Origin: Saccharum officinarum
Taxonomy: Eukaryota; Streptophyta; Magnoliopsida; Poales; Poaceae
Length of the DNA: 64,000 bases
Direction of reading: 5' to 3'
NCBI GenBank assembly: GCA_020631735.1
Contig: CM036201.1
Location: 77,276,087 to 77,340,086, forward strand
The translations under genes and the position numbers were made by a program. The notes under the pieces were generated by a model. It made no database searches. It was given only the letters and a program-made list of their open reading frames with translations, and had not been told where the DNA came from. Below are positions 32,600 through 43,940 of this stretch, piece by piece (positions within the stretch are counted from its first letter, which is position 1; every line of letters starts with the position of its first letter).

Positions 32600-34286
32600 A
32601 CTAGAATCAAGCACATTTAGTTCACTTCTCAACCTACAAAAGGTAACCTCATCTAAAGGTTTAGTGAAGATATCCGCTAATTGATTTTCACTTCTTACAC
32701 CTTCTAGTGATATATCATTTTTAGCAACATGATCTCTTAGAAAGTGGTGGCGGATATCGATGTGCTTGGTGCGTGAGTGTTATACCGGATTATTAGCAAT
32801 GTTAACGGCACTTTCATTGTCACATAAAAGCGACAACTTTTCAAGAACAACTCCATAGTCTAGGAGGGTTTATTTCATGTATAAGATTTGTGCACAACAA
32901 GCTCCTGTGGCAATGTATTCTGCCTCGGCGGTGGACAAAGCCACACTATTTTGCTTCTTAGATGACCATGATACTAAGGACCTCCCAAGCAAATGGCATC
33001 CTCCGGATGTGCTTTTTCTATCAATTTTGCAACCGGCATAATCCAAATCGGAATAGCCAACTAGTTGGAATCTAGCTCCTTTGGGGTACCAAAGACCGAT
33101 GCTTGGGGTGTACTTAAGATATCTTAAAATTCTTTTCACGGCACTTAGATGAGGTTCTTTAGGGCACGCTTGAAAGCAAGCACACATGCACACACTAAAC
33201 ATGATATCGGGCCTAGATACGGTAAGGTACAACAAGCTACCAATCATAGAACGGTAAAGAGTTTGATCAATTGGTTTACCTCCCTCATCTAGGTCGAGAT
33301 GTCCATTAGATGGCATTAGGGTCTTGATTGGCTTGTATTCTTCCATCTTGAATCTTTTGAGAAGATCCTTGGTATACTTTTTTTGAGAGATAAAAATCCC
33401 TTCTCTCATTTGCTTGACTTGAAAACCAAGGAAGAATGTTAGCTCACCAATCATTGACATCTTGAACTCTTTCGACATCAATTTACCAAATTCTTTGCAA
33501 TAATCTTCATTTGTTGACCTGAAGATGATATCATCAACATAGACTTGACAAATGAAGATCTCTTTATTAAGCTTCTTGGTGAATAGTGTGGTGTCAACCT
33601 TCCCAATAGTGAAGCCTTTCTCAATGAGGAAGTCCCAGAGGTGCTCATACCACGCTTTAGGGGCTTGCTTGAGCCCATATAGCGCCTTGGACAACCTATA
33701 AACATGATTAGGGTACCTAGAGTCTTCAAACCCGAGAGGTTGTTCAACATATACTAGTTCATTTATGAAGCCATTTAAAAATGCACTTTTCACATCCATT
33801 TGATATAGTTTTATTTCATGATGTGATGCATATGCAAGAAGGATACAAATGGCTTCAAGTCTTGCAACGGGTGCAAAGGTCTCTCCAAAATCAAGACCTT
33901 CAACTTGAGAGAACCCCTTTGCAACTAGTCCTGCCTTGTTCCTCACTACTACGCCTTGATCATCTTGCTTGTTGCGGAACACCCATTGGTTCCAATGACT
34001 CTTGCACCTTTTGGATGCTCTTCAAGTGTCCAAACTTGATTGCGGGCGAAGTTGTTCAATTCTTCATGCATAGCATTCACCCAATTCGGATCTTGAAGAG
34101 CTTCTTCTACATTCTTAGGTTCAAGACAAGAGACAAAAGAGTGATGTTCAACAAAAGAAGTAAGCTTTTGAGATCGAGTCATTACACCCTTTGTAGGACT
34201 CCCTATGATGAGATCTTGTGGATGTGCTTGAAGTAGAGGTGAGTTTCTTCTATCAACCACTTGAGGAGTGGGATGGGGAGCATCAA
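32600..34286 (-). pseudogene. SIRE-like pol remnant: reverse transcriptase and RNase H
   Basis: From 34286 leftwards, an MTRSQKL region precedes the RT in one frame. After a one-frame shift near 33980 the RT proper follows, with [35 protein letters not shown] and an intact YVDD near 33540. RNase H has DLDYAG near 33045 and [14 protein letters not shown] near 32910. In-frame TAA stops near 32870 and 32795 interrupt RNase H, which ends with an ADIFTKPLDE motif near 32670. The integrase half is missing. These are classical SIRE-type copia motifs. Confidence 0.88.
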
Positions 34287-34719
34287 TGTAACACCCCAGG
34301 TGTTTGTCAATCACTAAGCAGTGGATTTGAGCTCAAACATGACATATTAAGTGGAGATGACGATGTCAAGGTCAACCTATGGAGATGAGCCTGACCTAAA
34401 GTTGGATGTTGCACCATTGCTTTACATATAGGCCCATTTTCAAATTATATGCTTGGGTAGTGTTATTACAATATATTCATGTGTCTCACCTTAGTACCTA
34501 TCTATATTGATCCCTGGAAAAGTCACATTAAATGATAAGTTATATGCTTGTTTGGATTATAACTGAAACATGTTTCGGAAACAATGAAACATTGCTTTGT
34601 ACTAATGCAAGTGATGGCCATGAGTGTTTGTAAACACCTTAGGAGTACTTAATTAGTCTTTTGGAACATTTCTCATGTTGGGTGGTTATGCTAATTAGCA
34701 CCCAAGTGCTTTTTTCCAA
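34287..34719. repeat. Possible LTR fragment adjoining the assembly gap
   Basis: The sequence changes abruptly at TGTAACACCCCAGGTG, a type of start common among plant LTRs, and continues without coding capacity to the gap. The partner LTR was not found, so the class is tentative. Confidence 0.4.
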
Positions 34720-34819
34720 NNNNNNNNNNNNNNNNNNNNNNNNNNNNNNNNNNNNNNNNNNNNNNNNNNNNNNNNNNNNNNNNNNNNNNNNNNNNNNNNN
34801 NNNNNNNNNNNNNNNNNNN
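34720..34819. other. Assembly gap (100 N)
   Basis: Exactly 100 unknown bases, the conventional size for a gap of unknown length. The true amount of missing sequence cannot be judged. Confidence 0.99.
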
Positions 34820-35070
34820 AAAGGTGGATAATTTATAAAATTATTAGAGTTATTTTAAATTATCTTTTATAATGATAAAGTTTGGTAATTTAGATGCAAT
34901 TTTAGGAGATTACTTTAAATTATGTTCATGGCCAAGGTGGGTAATTTAGATGCAAGTTTAGGAGGTTATTTTGAATTATCTTTTGTAACGGCAGAGGTGG
35001 ATAATTTCCATGGAAAATTAGGGCTAGGGCTTACTTTATGTATTTTCCATAATAGTACTGGTGGGTAATT
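34820..35070. repeat. Degenerate tandem repeat of about 70-80 bp next to the gap
   Basis: Three to four imperfect units share AAGGTGGGTAATTTAGATGCAA, TTAGGAG(A/G)TTA and TTAAATTATCTTTTATAA phrases (units starting near 34820, 34870, 34931 and 34994). A tandem array beside a gap suggests the repeat caused the assembly break. Confidence 0.65.
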
Positions 35071-35792
35071 TTTTATAAAATTACGATAGATCTAATGGCT
35101 ATCATCGTGAAGATTATTAGGGTCTACCAAATCAAGGCAAGATGTTTCTGACTATTGTGAGAGTTTCGGGATTTATCTTTTTTTTCTAGCGCGCGTCTTA
35201 ACGTGGCGCCTCCTTGGGCCTCTAATTAGTAATATTAAGATAAGATTTAACATATTCCAGTTAATCTTTGGAATGTATTTCATGTTGGTTTTTGGACCTT
35301 TAGTTACTGTTCTCGAAACATAGTTTATTTTTCATTCATTTCCATTAACATGCCTCTAGTCCCTTTTAACTATTTCCTAGTGCGATAAACTGTTAGCCAT
35401 TCCACAGATACTATTGCCAAAGACTTTTCCAAATGTTTCAGTTTTGAAATTGGGCCTGCAAAGATTGGTCCGTAATTGTTATTATTGCCAAAGGTTTTCC
35501 TGAAGGTACCATTGGTAGATAGATCGAATAGCGAGTGTTTAGAATTATCAGCAAATGTCTAACCGTACTGTTAGCCACTTTTGTACCATCGTGTTTATGT
35601 TTTGTACCATTGTGCAGGTCTAGCTGTTTTCAAAGTTGAGGAAACCCTTGCCCTCGACCGGTAACAAAGACAAATGTTGAGATTGCGTGCATAGTAAGGC
35701 AAAACAACTAAATAATTTTCATGTGTTCAATTTTCACTCCGCGCGAGATGATAAACAGCTAATTTAGATATTTTTTTATCCAAAAATTCCAG
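35071..35792. other. 5' flank of the DUF4220 gene
   Basis: No gene is recognised. The 3' part probably contains the upstream exon and intron or promoter of the gene starting at 35793; a possible donor (GACCG|GTAACA) lies near 35660 and a TTCCAG acceptor at 35787-35792. Confidence 0.35.
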
Positions 35793-37748
35793 GGGAGCAA
35801 TGGCTCGGGGCCTGTGTACTTTTGGGAGCAATGGGACATCCAAATTCTTGTGATCCTGAGCTTCACCCTGCAAGTCGTACTCCTCTTGTTTGCTGGGATC
35901 CGCCGGCGTGAAGGCTCGGGATTGTTGAGGACCCTCCTCTGGCTGGCATACCTGATGGCTGACTACACCGCGATCTATGCCCTTGGCCACATGTCCATCA
36001 GCAGCAGGTCAGGTGGACACCAAATTATGCCGTTCTGGGCTCCGTTCCTCCTGCTTCACCTCGGTGGCCCGGACACCATCACCGCCTACGCCTTCCAGGA
36101 CAACCAACTCTGGCTGCGCCACCTGTTCACTCTTGTGGTGCAGGTCATCGGGGCGGCTTATGTCCTCTTCCAGTTCATCACAGCTGGGAGGAATTCTAGC
36201 ACCCTGCTGGTAGCCGCTGCCTTGATGTTCATCTCTGGTTGCCTCAAGTACGGGGAGAGGACATGGGCACTCAAGTGCGGCCACATGGATAGCATTACAA
36301 GCTATCAACACAGCTATGATTACGACAAGGCCCGACAGGCTGTTCATCGCAACCCTTATCATGGGAGGGAGGGAGGAAAGAAGTTGGACACTGAGGAGGT
36401 CCTGTTGGCAGCCCACTACACGCAGAGTTTCTGGAAGGGATTATTGGCTGATCTGTCCGTGATGGAGAGCTTTCAGATAGACATTGTGCGCCAAGGCATC
36501 CAGTTGAACGGTGACATGTACTTGTACGAGCTTATTGGTATGCAGCTCTCCCTCATGTATGACATATTATACACGAAGGCGGCAGTGATCCATACACGGT
36601 GTGGTTTCTGCATTCGGATCATCTCACCACTCTTCGCTGTCGCAGCATTCTTGCTGTTTCAGTTCGGTAGCAAGGATGCCTACAGCAGAGTTGATATCAT
36701 CATCACCTATGTTTTGCTGGTCGGAGCCCTGGTCTTGGAGATGGCATCATCGCTTAGGGCTGCAGGGTCGTCCTGGGCATGCGCCACCTTCCATGCCAGG
36801 GGATGGCACCGTCTCTGCAGTGCAGTCATGCGCATTCGTCGGCTTCTCAAGGCAGGTGAAAGGAGGGCTTGCCTGGACTCAATTGGCCAGTATAACCTGC
36901 TGGATATCTGCACCGATGCCAAGGACGACCTCAGAGGTAAGATCGCCAAGATGATCGGTCTCGAGGGTTGGTGGCAGAAGCTGCATTACTCAAGCACCGT
37001 CCCCATCTCTGATGGCATCAAGACCTTGGTGATAGCAGAGATACGAAGGAGGAGCATACAGGACCTGAGGAACGCACGGGGCAAGTGGATACTCAAGGAG
37101 AGAGGAATGTACGAGGATCTCACGCGGGTCGCCGACGAGACCGAGCTGGACCGTTGCATCATCGTGTGGCATGTCGCCACCGACCTTTACCTCTCCATGT
37201 GCCCGGAGGAGGAGGAGGAGGGCGGCAGCGCCACGGTCCGTGACGACATCAGGGTGCTCTCCAACTACATGTTGTTCCTTTTGGTTGTGCATCCCTACCA
37301 GTTGCCCGGAGTCGTTCGCAGCGTCCGGTACAAGCAGAACTACATGTATTTCAACACTCTGTGGTGGCGTATTCTGAAGTCCACCAAGGAAGAGACCCTG
37401 AACTCTTCTAGATCGAGGATCGTCAAGAAAATAGCCGAGTATGTGCTCTCGGGTGATAAAATGTATTTATACGAACGTTCTAGCGACATGTCAGCTTATG
37501 TTGATGGATATTGGCTTGCCGGGATGCTGCTCGGCAACAGGTGGCGCCTGCCCATCACCGACATGCTGCAGGTGATCGCCGGGGTGTGGGTGGAGATGCT
37601 GTGCTACGCTGGCCACAATTGCGGCGAGGAGTCCCACGCCAGGAAGCTCAGCACCGGGGGAGAGTTCATCAATGCCGTCTGGCTTCTCATGGAGCACACG
37701 AGAAAGTTTGATGGACTCCTAAATACCTCTGCAGCGGCAGAGCTCTAG
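35793..37748 (+). CDS. DUF4220/DUF594 multi-pass membrane protein
   Basis: A plant-specific protein of unknown biochemical role, in a family expanded in grasses. The N-terminal half carries the DUF4220 pattern (WEQWDIQILVILSFTLQ, then LWLAYLMADYTAIYALG and PFWAPFLLLHLGGPDTITAY). About six hydrophobic segments fall within the first 310 residues, including two later ones (about 260-310) before a long cytosolic part. The C-terminus carries a DUF594-like motif (YWLAGMLLGNRWR ... ADMLQVIAGVWVEMLCYA, GGEFINAVWLLMEH). The frame is uninterrupted for about 650 codons. No ATG precedes the conserved N-terminus in frame; the first in-frame ATG, at 35955, would remove the first membrane segment. A TTCCAG acceptor just before 35793 suggests an upstream coding exon that I could not place. 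Otherwise intact. Confidence 0.85.
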   Translation, partial: GSNGSGPVYFWEQWDIQILVILSFTLQVVLLLFAGIRRREGSGLLRTLLWLAYLMADYTAIYALGHMSISSRSGGHQIMPFWAPFLLLHLGGPDTITAYAFQDNQLWLRHLFTLVVQVIGAAYVLFQFITAGRNSSTLLVAAALMFISGCLKYGERTWALKCGHMDSITSYQHSYDYDKARQAVHRNPYHGREGGKKLDTEEVLLAAHYTQSFWKGLLADLSVMESFQIDIVRQGIQLNGDMYLYELIGMQLSLMYDILYTKAAVIHTRCGFCIRIISPLFAVAAFLLFQFGSKDAYSRVDIIITYVLLVGALVLEMASSLRAAGSSWACATFHARGWHRLCSAVMRIRRLLKAGERRACLDSIGQYNLLDICTDAKDDLRGKIAKMIGLEGWWQKLHYSSTVPISDGIKTLVIAEIRRRSIQDLRNARGKWILKERGMYEDLTRVADETELDRCIIVWHVATDLYLSMCPEEEEEGGSATVRDDIRVLSNYMLFLLVVHPYQLPGVVRSVRYKQNYMYFNTLWWRILKSTKEETLNSSRSRIVKKIAEYVLSGDKMYLYERSSDMSAYVDGYWLAGMLLGNRWRLPITDMLQVIAGVWVEMLCYAGHNCGEESHARKLSTGGEFINAVWLLMEHTRKFDGLLNTSAAAEL

Positions 37749-37919
37749 AGACAAAATTAATGTGGCTAAAACCATCCATACCGGATCATACAATGCTTTG
37801 TGATCCTAGTCTATTTTTTTGTCTCAAAATATCTGATGGGTTTGCATCAATACTACTGCCAGCTTAGTTTCAATTTTGTCACGGGTTCTCTCCAAACGTT
37901 GTCCAAATGATTCCTGACT
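37749..37919. other. 3' flank of the DUF4220 gene
   Basis: Short non-coding stretch, presumably 3' UTR, before LINE similarity starts near 37920. Nothing else is seen. Confidence 0.4.
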
Positions 37920-38213
37920 ACATGACTATATTTCTCTATGGCCATATTGTTTGCTAACTCAGTGAAGATTCTGATCAAAATTTTGGCCAACAGATTGCAG
38001 ACTTGCCTACTCTCTCTTATTCATAAAAATCAATATGGTTTCATCAGATCAAGATCTATACAAGATTGTTTAGCCTGGTCTCTGGAGTATGATCACCAAT
38101 GCCACCATTCCAAGAAGGAGATTATTATTCTAAAGCTAGACTTTGAAAAAACCTTTAATAAAGTGGAACATCAACTTATGCTCAAATGGTTGCAGTGGAT
38201 GCAATTGATTTTT
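37920..38213 (+). mobile_element. Second LINE (5'-truncated), RT segment before the copia insertion
   Basis: Encodes part of an L1-type RT: SVKILIKILANRL, NQYGFIRSRSIQD and LKLDFEKTFNKVEH in order. No endonuclease or ORF1 lies upstream, so the element is truncated at about RT motif 1. It is cut at 38213 by a copia element and resumes at 43337. Confidence 0.85.
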
Positions 38214-38587
38214 TGTTAGATAAGTTGATGCAAACATGTAATTCGTTTGAGAAGTCGTTCAGATAGAATAGAGTCGGTAGGGATCGGCCGTAGTCGAGTC
38301 GTGCCTGGCTACGACACGGTCTGGAGTCCGTCATGAGCACGCCACGGCGCGGCGGGCGCACGGGACAACCATCGCAGTGAAACGATGTTTGTACCCGTCT
38401 CGGTGTGGCGTGTGGAGTCGGGACTGTGTTCCCAGATGTTCTTATATAAATGAACAGAGATATGAACGGGCTGTCACGTTGGCAGTAATATCTTTCGCAA
38501 GTTTCATCTAATCTAGTTCTAGCTCACGACGCGACTCGCCGTGATCACCACGTCATCACCGGCGTGTTCTGATTGTTCGGTCTAACA
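38214..38587 (+). repeat. Copia element 2, 5' LTR
   Basis: 374 bp with a TATATAAA promoter box at 38443-38450 and a TCTAACA terminus, followed within three bases by the tRNA primer-binding site. Confidence 0.95.
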
Positions 38588-38714
38588 ATTGGCATCGGAG
38601 CCCCTTGGTGGCCGGAGGGGACGTGTTGAGTAGAGCAGAAAGGAAGAAGGTGTAGCCGGGCGATTGAGATCGAAGACGTTCAAGCGAACCAAGCCGTGAA
38701 CAGAAGCCTTCGTG

Positions 38715-41700
38715 ATGGGTTCCAACAGCGAAAAGGAGCGAGCGTGGAATCAAGCTGCTGGAAATCTGGTATGGCCGATGCTAACTCGTTCCTACTATCA
38801 AGAGTGGTCGGTTCATGTGCAGTGTAACCTCGAGGCTATGTACCTGTGGGATGCGATGGAATCTGACAAGGTAGAGCGCCGGCACGATCGGCTTGCTCTG
38901 GGCGCCATGCTTCGTGGCGTGCCCCCAGAATTGTACTCAATGTTGTTGAACAAGAAGTCAGCCAAGGAGGCATGGGAGGCTGTCAAATCCATGCGTTTGG
39001 GTGCAGATAGAGTCAAGGAGGTGAATGCACAGAAGCTCTTAGCCGAGTTTGAAGCTATTACATTCAAATCTGGCGAGACTATCGAAGACTTTGCAGTTAG
39101 GATCGGGAAACTTGCTACTGATCTGAAGGGTCTAGGAGAGACATCTGTTGATGATGCTCGTGTTGTCAAGAAGTTCCTCAGGATGGTGCCACAGAAGTAT
39201 AATCAGGTGGCCGTGACTATTGAGATGTTTTGCGACCTAAAAACTCTTTCAGTCGAGGAGCTTGTGGGTCGTCTGCGTGTTGTAGAAGACAGATTCGAGC
39301 CCTCAGTCGAGGAGGTGACGAACAAGCAAGGACAGCTCATGATGACCGAGGATGATTGGGCTGCGAAGCACAAGTCTAGATTGGCAACAGATTCATCATC
39401 ATGCAAAGGCGGTGGTAATAGTCGGTTCCAAAAGAAGAACAAGTTTGGGGCTCGTTCTGGTGCTAGTGGCGGCAACCGTGACTCTCGTGACTCAGGCAAC
39501 AAGGAGGGTGCGAATGGTGGTACACCTCGACGCAACGGTCGCTGCAACAAGTGCAAAGTTTATGGCCATTGGGCCAGGGAGTGCAAGAAGTTTCCAAAAG
39601 AGCAGACAGAAGCAGTTAACCATGCCAATGCCGATGTTGATGCTCAGCCTGCTCTCTTGGTTGCACAGTTATGCAATCTGGTCAGAACGTCAGGGCCTGC
39701 TGTTTCTCGTATGTTCCTGAATCAGGAACATGTGATTCCATCCATGTATGAAGAAGGATCGTGGGTGTTAGACACGGGAGCAACAAATCATATGACCAGG
39801 TGCAGAGCTTCGCTAACCAATCTAGATGAATCTGTCAGAGGAGCTGTGAGGTTTGGAGATGGATCCAAGGTTGAGATTTGCGGGATCGGGGCTGTCACGA
39901 TCGCCAGCAAGAATAGTGATCACAAGGTGCTCTCAGAGGTGTACTATATACCATCCCTGAGGTGCAATATTGTGAGTCTTGGCCAGCTAGAAGAAGGAGG
40001 GTGCCGTGTCGAGATAGACAAGGGTGTCATGAAGGTGCTTGAGAGAGAACAGCCAGGGAACAAGAACAGAAGTGTACTCATTTGTGCAGAACGCAGGAAT
40101 CGACTATACGTGATGCAGGTGAAGATCACGTCACCTGTATGTTTGATGTCCAAGATGGATGACATCTCGTGGCTTTGGCATGCTCGCTACGGTCATCTGA
40201 ACTTTAGAGCGCTCCGAGAGCTTGGCACAAAGCAGCTGGTTGAGGGGATGCCGATGGTACGCTCTATTGAGCAAATATGTGATGGATGTGCTATTGGAAA
40301 GCAACATAGAACGCCGTTCCCAAAAGCATCAGTGTATCGTGCATCACAGTGCTTGGAGATGGTATACATCGACCTCTGTGGACAGATCACACCACCTACT
40401 CCAGGAGGGAAACAATATTTCTTACTTGTTGTGGATGACCATAGTCGCTACATGTGGCTTGAGTTGATGGCCACGAAAGATGAAGCCTTCACACATTTCA
40501 AAAGATACAAGGTTGCAGCTGAACTGGAACTGAATCAGAAGCTCAAGGCTTTCAGATCAGATCGTGGTGGCGAGTTCAATTCAAGAGCAGTGGTGGATTT
40601 TTGTCAGGAACATGGCATTAAGCATAATACCACAACAGGATATTCACCACAGCAAAATGGTGTCGTTGAAAGGCGAAATCAGACGGTGGTAGAGATGGCA
40701 AGATGCTTACTCAAGAGCACGAGAGTTCCTGCTTGGTTCTGGGGGGAAGCAGTCAAGACGGTGGTGTATATTCTTAATTGAGCACCGAGTAAGAGTCTTC
40801 ATGATCAAACACCGTTTGAAGCTTGGTTTGGGAGGAAGCCAGGTGTCAAGCATCTCAGAACATTTGGGTGCAAGGCATATGTCAAACGTGTTGGTCCGGG
40901 GATCAGTAAGTTATTAGACCGATCTGTTCTAGGCGTGTTTCTTGGCTATGAGCCAGGAACTAAGGGATATCGGGTGTATGATCCGGTCAAGGACAAGTTA
41001 ATGATCAGTCGAGATGTGATCTTCGATGAGAAGGCGACTTGGAATTGGGAGGGGAGAGAAGCAGGTTCGCTCTCTGAAAACGCAGTGTTGCCCGAAACCT
41101 TTCAGGTGCAGTGTCTTGATGACACTGACGGTTTTCCGACAACAGGAGTCGCTTCAGATAACGATGCCAGTTCAGATTCAGGCGGTTGGGGGCCTGATCC
41201 AGCTTCACCTACGGCCTCAATTCAAGTCTCTGGTGGTGGAGGATCCCCGCACACACCTCCACAGCAGCAGATTCAGTGGGCTACTCCACCCACGCATGAT
41301 GATGATTTCTCAGAAGATGCTCCACTCAGATATCGAACTATTCTAGATTTGCTTGAAACAACAGAAGCAATGCAGGATTTTGAATACAGTGGCATTTGTT
41401 TGGTCGCTGCAGAAGAACCAAGATCAGTTGCAGAAGCGTTGTCAGAACAAAACTGGAAGAAGGCGATGGAAGAGGAGATGAAGGCTATTCATGAGAATCA
41501 GACATGGGTTCCTTGTGTTCTTCCACCTAAGCAAAAGGCCATCGGCCTCAAATGGGTGTTTAAAGTTAAAAAGGACCCAGAAGGGAATGTTGTCAAGCAC
41601 AAGGCACGATTAGTGGCTAAAGGCTATGCTCAGCGTCAGGGAATTGACTTTGATGAAGTTTATGCCCCGGTAGCCAGAATTGAAACTGTAAGAGTTCTAC

Positions 41701-42953
41701 TCGCACTAGCAGCTCATGGTGGCTGGGAAGTTCACCACATGGATGTCAAGTCTGCCTTTCTTAATGGAGATTTGACAGAAACAGTGTATGTGCAGCAACC
41801 TCCAGGTTTCATAATTGGTGATTCAGACAAGGTGCTAAGATTGAAGAAGGCTTTGTATGGTCTTAGACAGGCACCTCGAGCATGGAATGCAAAGCTTGAC
41901 AAAGAGATGATTGCTCTAGGATTTGAAAGGAGCAAGTTGGAACACACTGTTTACAGAAGGAACAGTGGAAAATCTTTTTTAATTGTTGGAGTTGATGTTG
42001 ATGATCTCATAATATCTGGACCTTCAGTACAAGATATTTTTAGGTTCAAGACAGAGATGAGAAGGAAATTCAACATGAGTGATTTGGGGCTTCTCAGTTA
42101 CTATCTTGGGATAGAAGTCAATCAAGGAGAAAGGAAAATCACTTTGAGTCAGAGTGCTTATGCTCAGAAGATCTTGGAGAATGCTAACATGATGAATTGT
42201 AATTCGTGTGATACTCCAATGGAGTGCAGACTCAAACTCAACAAGCTAAAAGGAGAAGATGTCGTTGATCCAACAGGGTATAGAAGTCTGATCGGGAGTC
42301 TCAGGTACATAGTGAACACAAGACCAGACTTGGCCTACGCCGTTGGAGTAGTCAGTAGATACATGGAAGCACTAGGAAGAGAACACTGAGTTGCAGTCAA
42401 GCGTATTCTACTGTATTTGAAGGGAACAGCAGACTATGGCTGTGTTTATGCAAGAGGAGGGGAGCTACCACCCATGCTACTGGGTTATAGTGATAGCGAC
42501 TATGCCGGAGATGTCAAAGACAGGAGAAGCACTTCTGGTGCTGTCTATTTCCTTGGCAGAAGCTTGGTGACATGGTCGTCACAAAAGCAGAAGATCATCG
42601 CGCTCTCATCTTGTGAAGCGGAATATGTTGCGGCTGCAGCAGCAGCTTGCCAGGGTATCTGGCTGAGCCGACTCATATCTGATATGTTGGGAACGAAGGA
42701 AGCGACAGTAAAGCTCCTCATGGACAATATGTCTGCAATTGCTCTTAGCAAAAATCCAGTGCATCACGGGAGAAGTAAACACATAGACACAAAGTATCAT
42801 TTTCTTCGTGAATGCATAGAGGATGGCAAGGTGGAGGTAGATCACATTGGCACATCAGATCAGCTAGCAGATATCTTCACGAAGTCGCTGGGAAGAGTCA
42901 AGTTCATCGAATTGAGGAGTGCTTTAGGTGTCGTAGGAGTGCATCAATCTTAG
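38715..42953 (+). pseudogene. Copia element 2 gag-pol polyprotein (1413 codons, two premature stops)
   Basis: A single frame from ATG 38715 to TAG 42951-42953, broken only by TGA at 40779-40781 (late integrase) and TGA at 42387-42389 (RNase H junction). Gag is UBN2-type, with a CCHC knuckle near 39540-39590 (CNKCKVYGHWAREC). Protease has the DTG triad near 39770. Integrase has a zinc-binding H-H-C-C region near 40180-40290 and a catalytic core with IDLCG, RSDRGGEF and NGVVERRN. RT carries AFLNGDL and LYGLRQAPRAWN, but the catalytic box reads DVDD instead of YVDD (near 41995-42006). RNase H reaches ADIFTKSL near 42880. Both stops and the altered RT box suggest a recently disabled element. Confidence 0.92.
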
Positions 42954-42962
42954 GTGGTGATT

Positions 42963-43336
42963 TGTTAGATAAGTTGATGCAAACATGTAATTCGTTTGAG
43001 AAGTCGTTCAGATAGAATAGAGTCGGTAGGGATCAGCCGTAGTCGAGTCGTGCCTGGCTACGACACGGTCTGGAGTCCGTCATGAGCACGCCACGGCGCG
43101 GCGGGCGCACGGGACAACCATCGCAGTGAAACGATGTTTGTACCCGTCTCGGTGTGGCGTGTGGAGTCGGGACTGTGTTCCCAGATGTTCTTATATAAAT
43201 GAACAGAGATATGAACGGGTTGTCACGTTGGCAGTAATATCTTTCGCAAGTTTCATCTAATCTAGTTCTAGCTCACGACGCGACTCACCGTGATCACCAC
43301 GTCGTCACCGGCGTGTTCTGATTGTTCGGTCTAACA
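42963..43336 (+). repeat. Copia element 2, 3' LTR
   Basis: 374 bp, nearly identical to the 5' LTR (4 mismatches counted by eye), with TATATAAA at 43192-43199. Confidence 0.95.
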
Positions 43337-43940
43337 TTTTTTAGATCAGGCACTTCATCAGTTCTTTTAAATGGAGTCCAGTTCTTTTAAATGGAGTCAC
43401 AAGGAAAAGTTTTGATTGTAAGAGAGGTGTTAGGCATGGGGATCCACTCTCTCCCTTGCTATTCATCCTTGCAGCTGATTTCTTTCCGACACTTCTGAAT
43501 GCAGCAAGAGATAGAGGTCTTCTCTCACTTCCAGTTCACATTGGCCAAAACCAAGATTTTCCAGTGCTCCAATAGGCTGATGATACTTTAATTTTTATGG
43601 AAGGTGATGCTGGTCAACTGTTTTTCTTGAAAGCTTTACTGAATTCCTTTGCTGAATCCACTGGACTCAAAGTTAATTACAGTAAGTCAGTGATGGTTCC
43701 AATAAATATTGAGGAAGAAAATTTTGAACTTTTGGCAAGAACCTTTGGATGTTCAAAGGGATCACTCCCTTTTACTTATCTTGGTCTACCCTTGAGCCTT
43801 ACTAAACCGACTATAGCTAACTTCTGGTCACTTGTTAATCGTTGTGAACGACGTCTCTCAAGCATATCCTCTTTTCTCAGTCAAGCATGTAGACTACAGT
43901 TAACAAATTCAGTTTTTTCAACTCTACCTACTTTTGCTAT
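43337..43940 (+). mobile_element. LINE 2, middle RT segment
   Basis: Continues RT after the copia element: RGVRHGDPLSPLLF near 43420, then the palm motif, where the Tyr position of YADD is a TAG stop (about 43573-43575, followed by ADDTLIF), then LKVNYSKS near 43670 and TYLGLPLS near 43780. It ends at 43940 at the gypsy insertion and resumes at 49383. Confidence 0.85.

Larger units (their letters stand above)
26448..34286 (-). mobile_element. SIRE/Maximus-like Ty1-copia element, 3' part (5' end missing)
   Basis: On the minus strand the order is RT and RNase H (34286 to about 32600), a GC-rich spacer, a decayed extra ORF (30874 to about 28464), a polypurine tract and a 1.6-kb LTR (28044 to 26448). 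Long LTRs, the AAAAAGGGGGAGAT tract and a large ORF between RNase H and the 3' LTR are characteristic of the SIRE/Maximus lineage. Gag, protease, integrase and the 5' LTR are absent: the coding sequence stops abruptly at 34286 against unrelated sequence beginning TGTAACACC. Confidence 0.8.
38214..43336 (+). mobile_element. Ty1-copia element 2, near full-length, nested in LINE 2
   Basis: 5123 bp with 374-bp LTRs at 38214-38587 and 42963-43336 running TGTTAGAT...TCTAACA, flanked by TTTTT on both sides (38209-38213 and 43337-43341). A TGGCATCGGAGC primer-binding site lies at 38590-38601 and an AGGTGGTGATT polypurine-like tract ends at 42962. By eye the LTRs differ at 4 positions, all transitions. 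The internal ORF spans gag to RNase H in one frame with two nonsense codons. It splits the RT of LINE 2. Confidence 0.95.

Noticed and set aside
35814..37748. Start of the DUF4220 gene at 35814
   Set aside because: That codon is GTG in a plant nuclear gene; the true start is more likely on an upstream exon.
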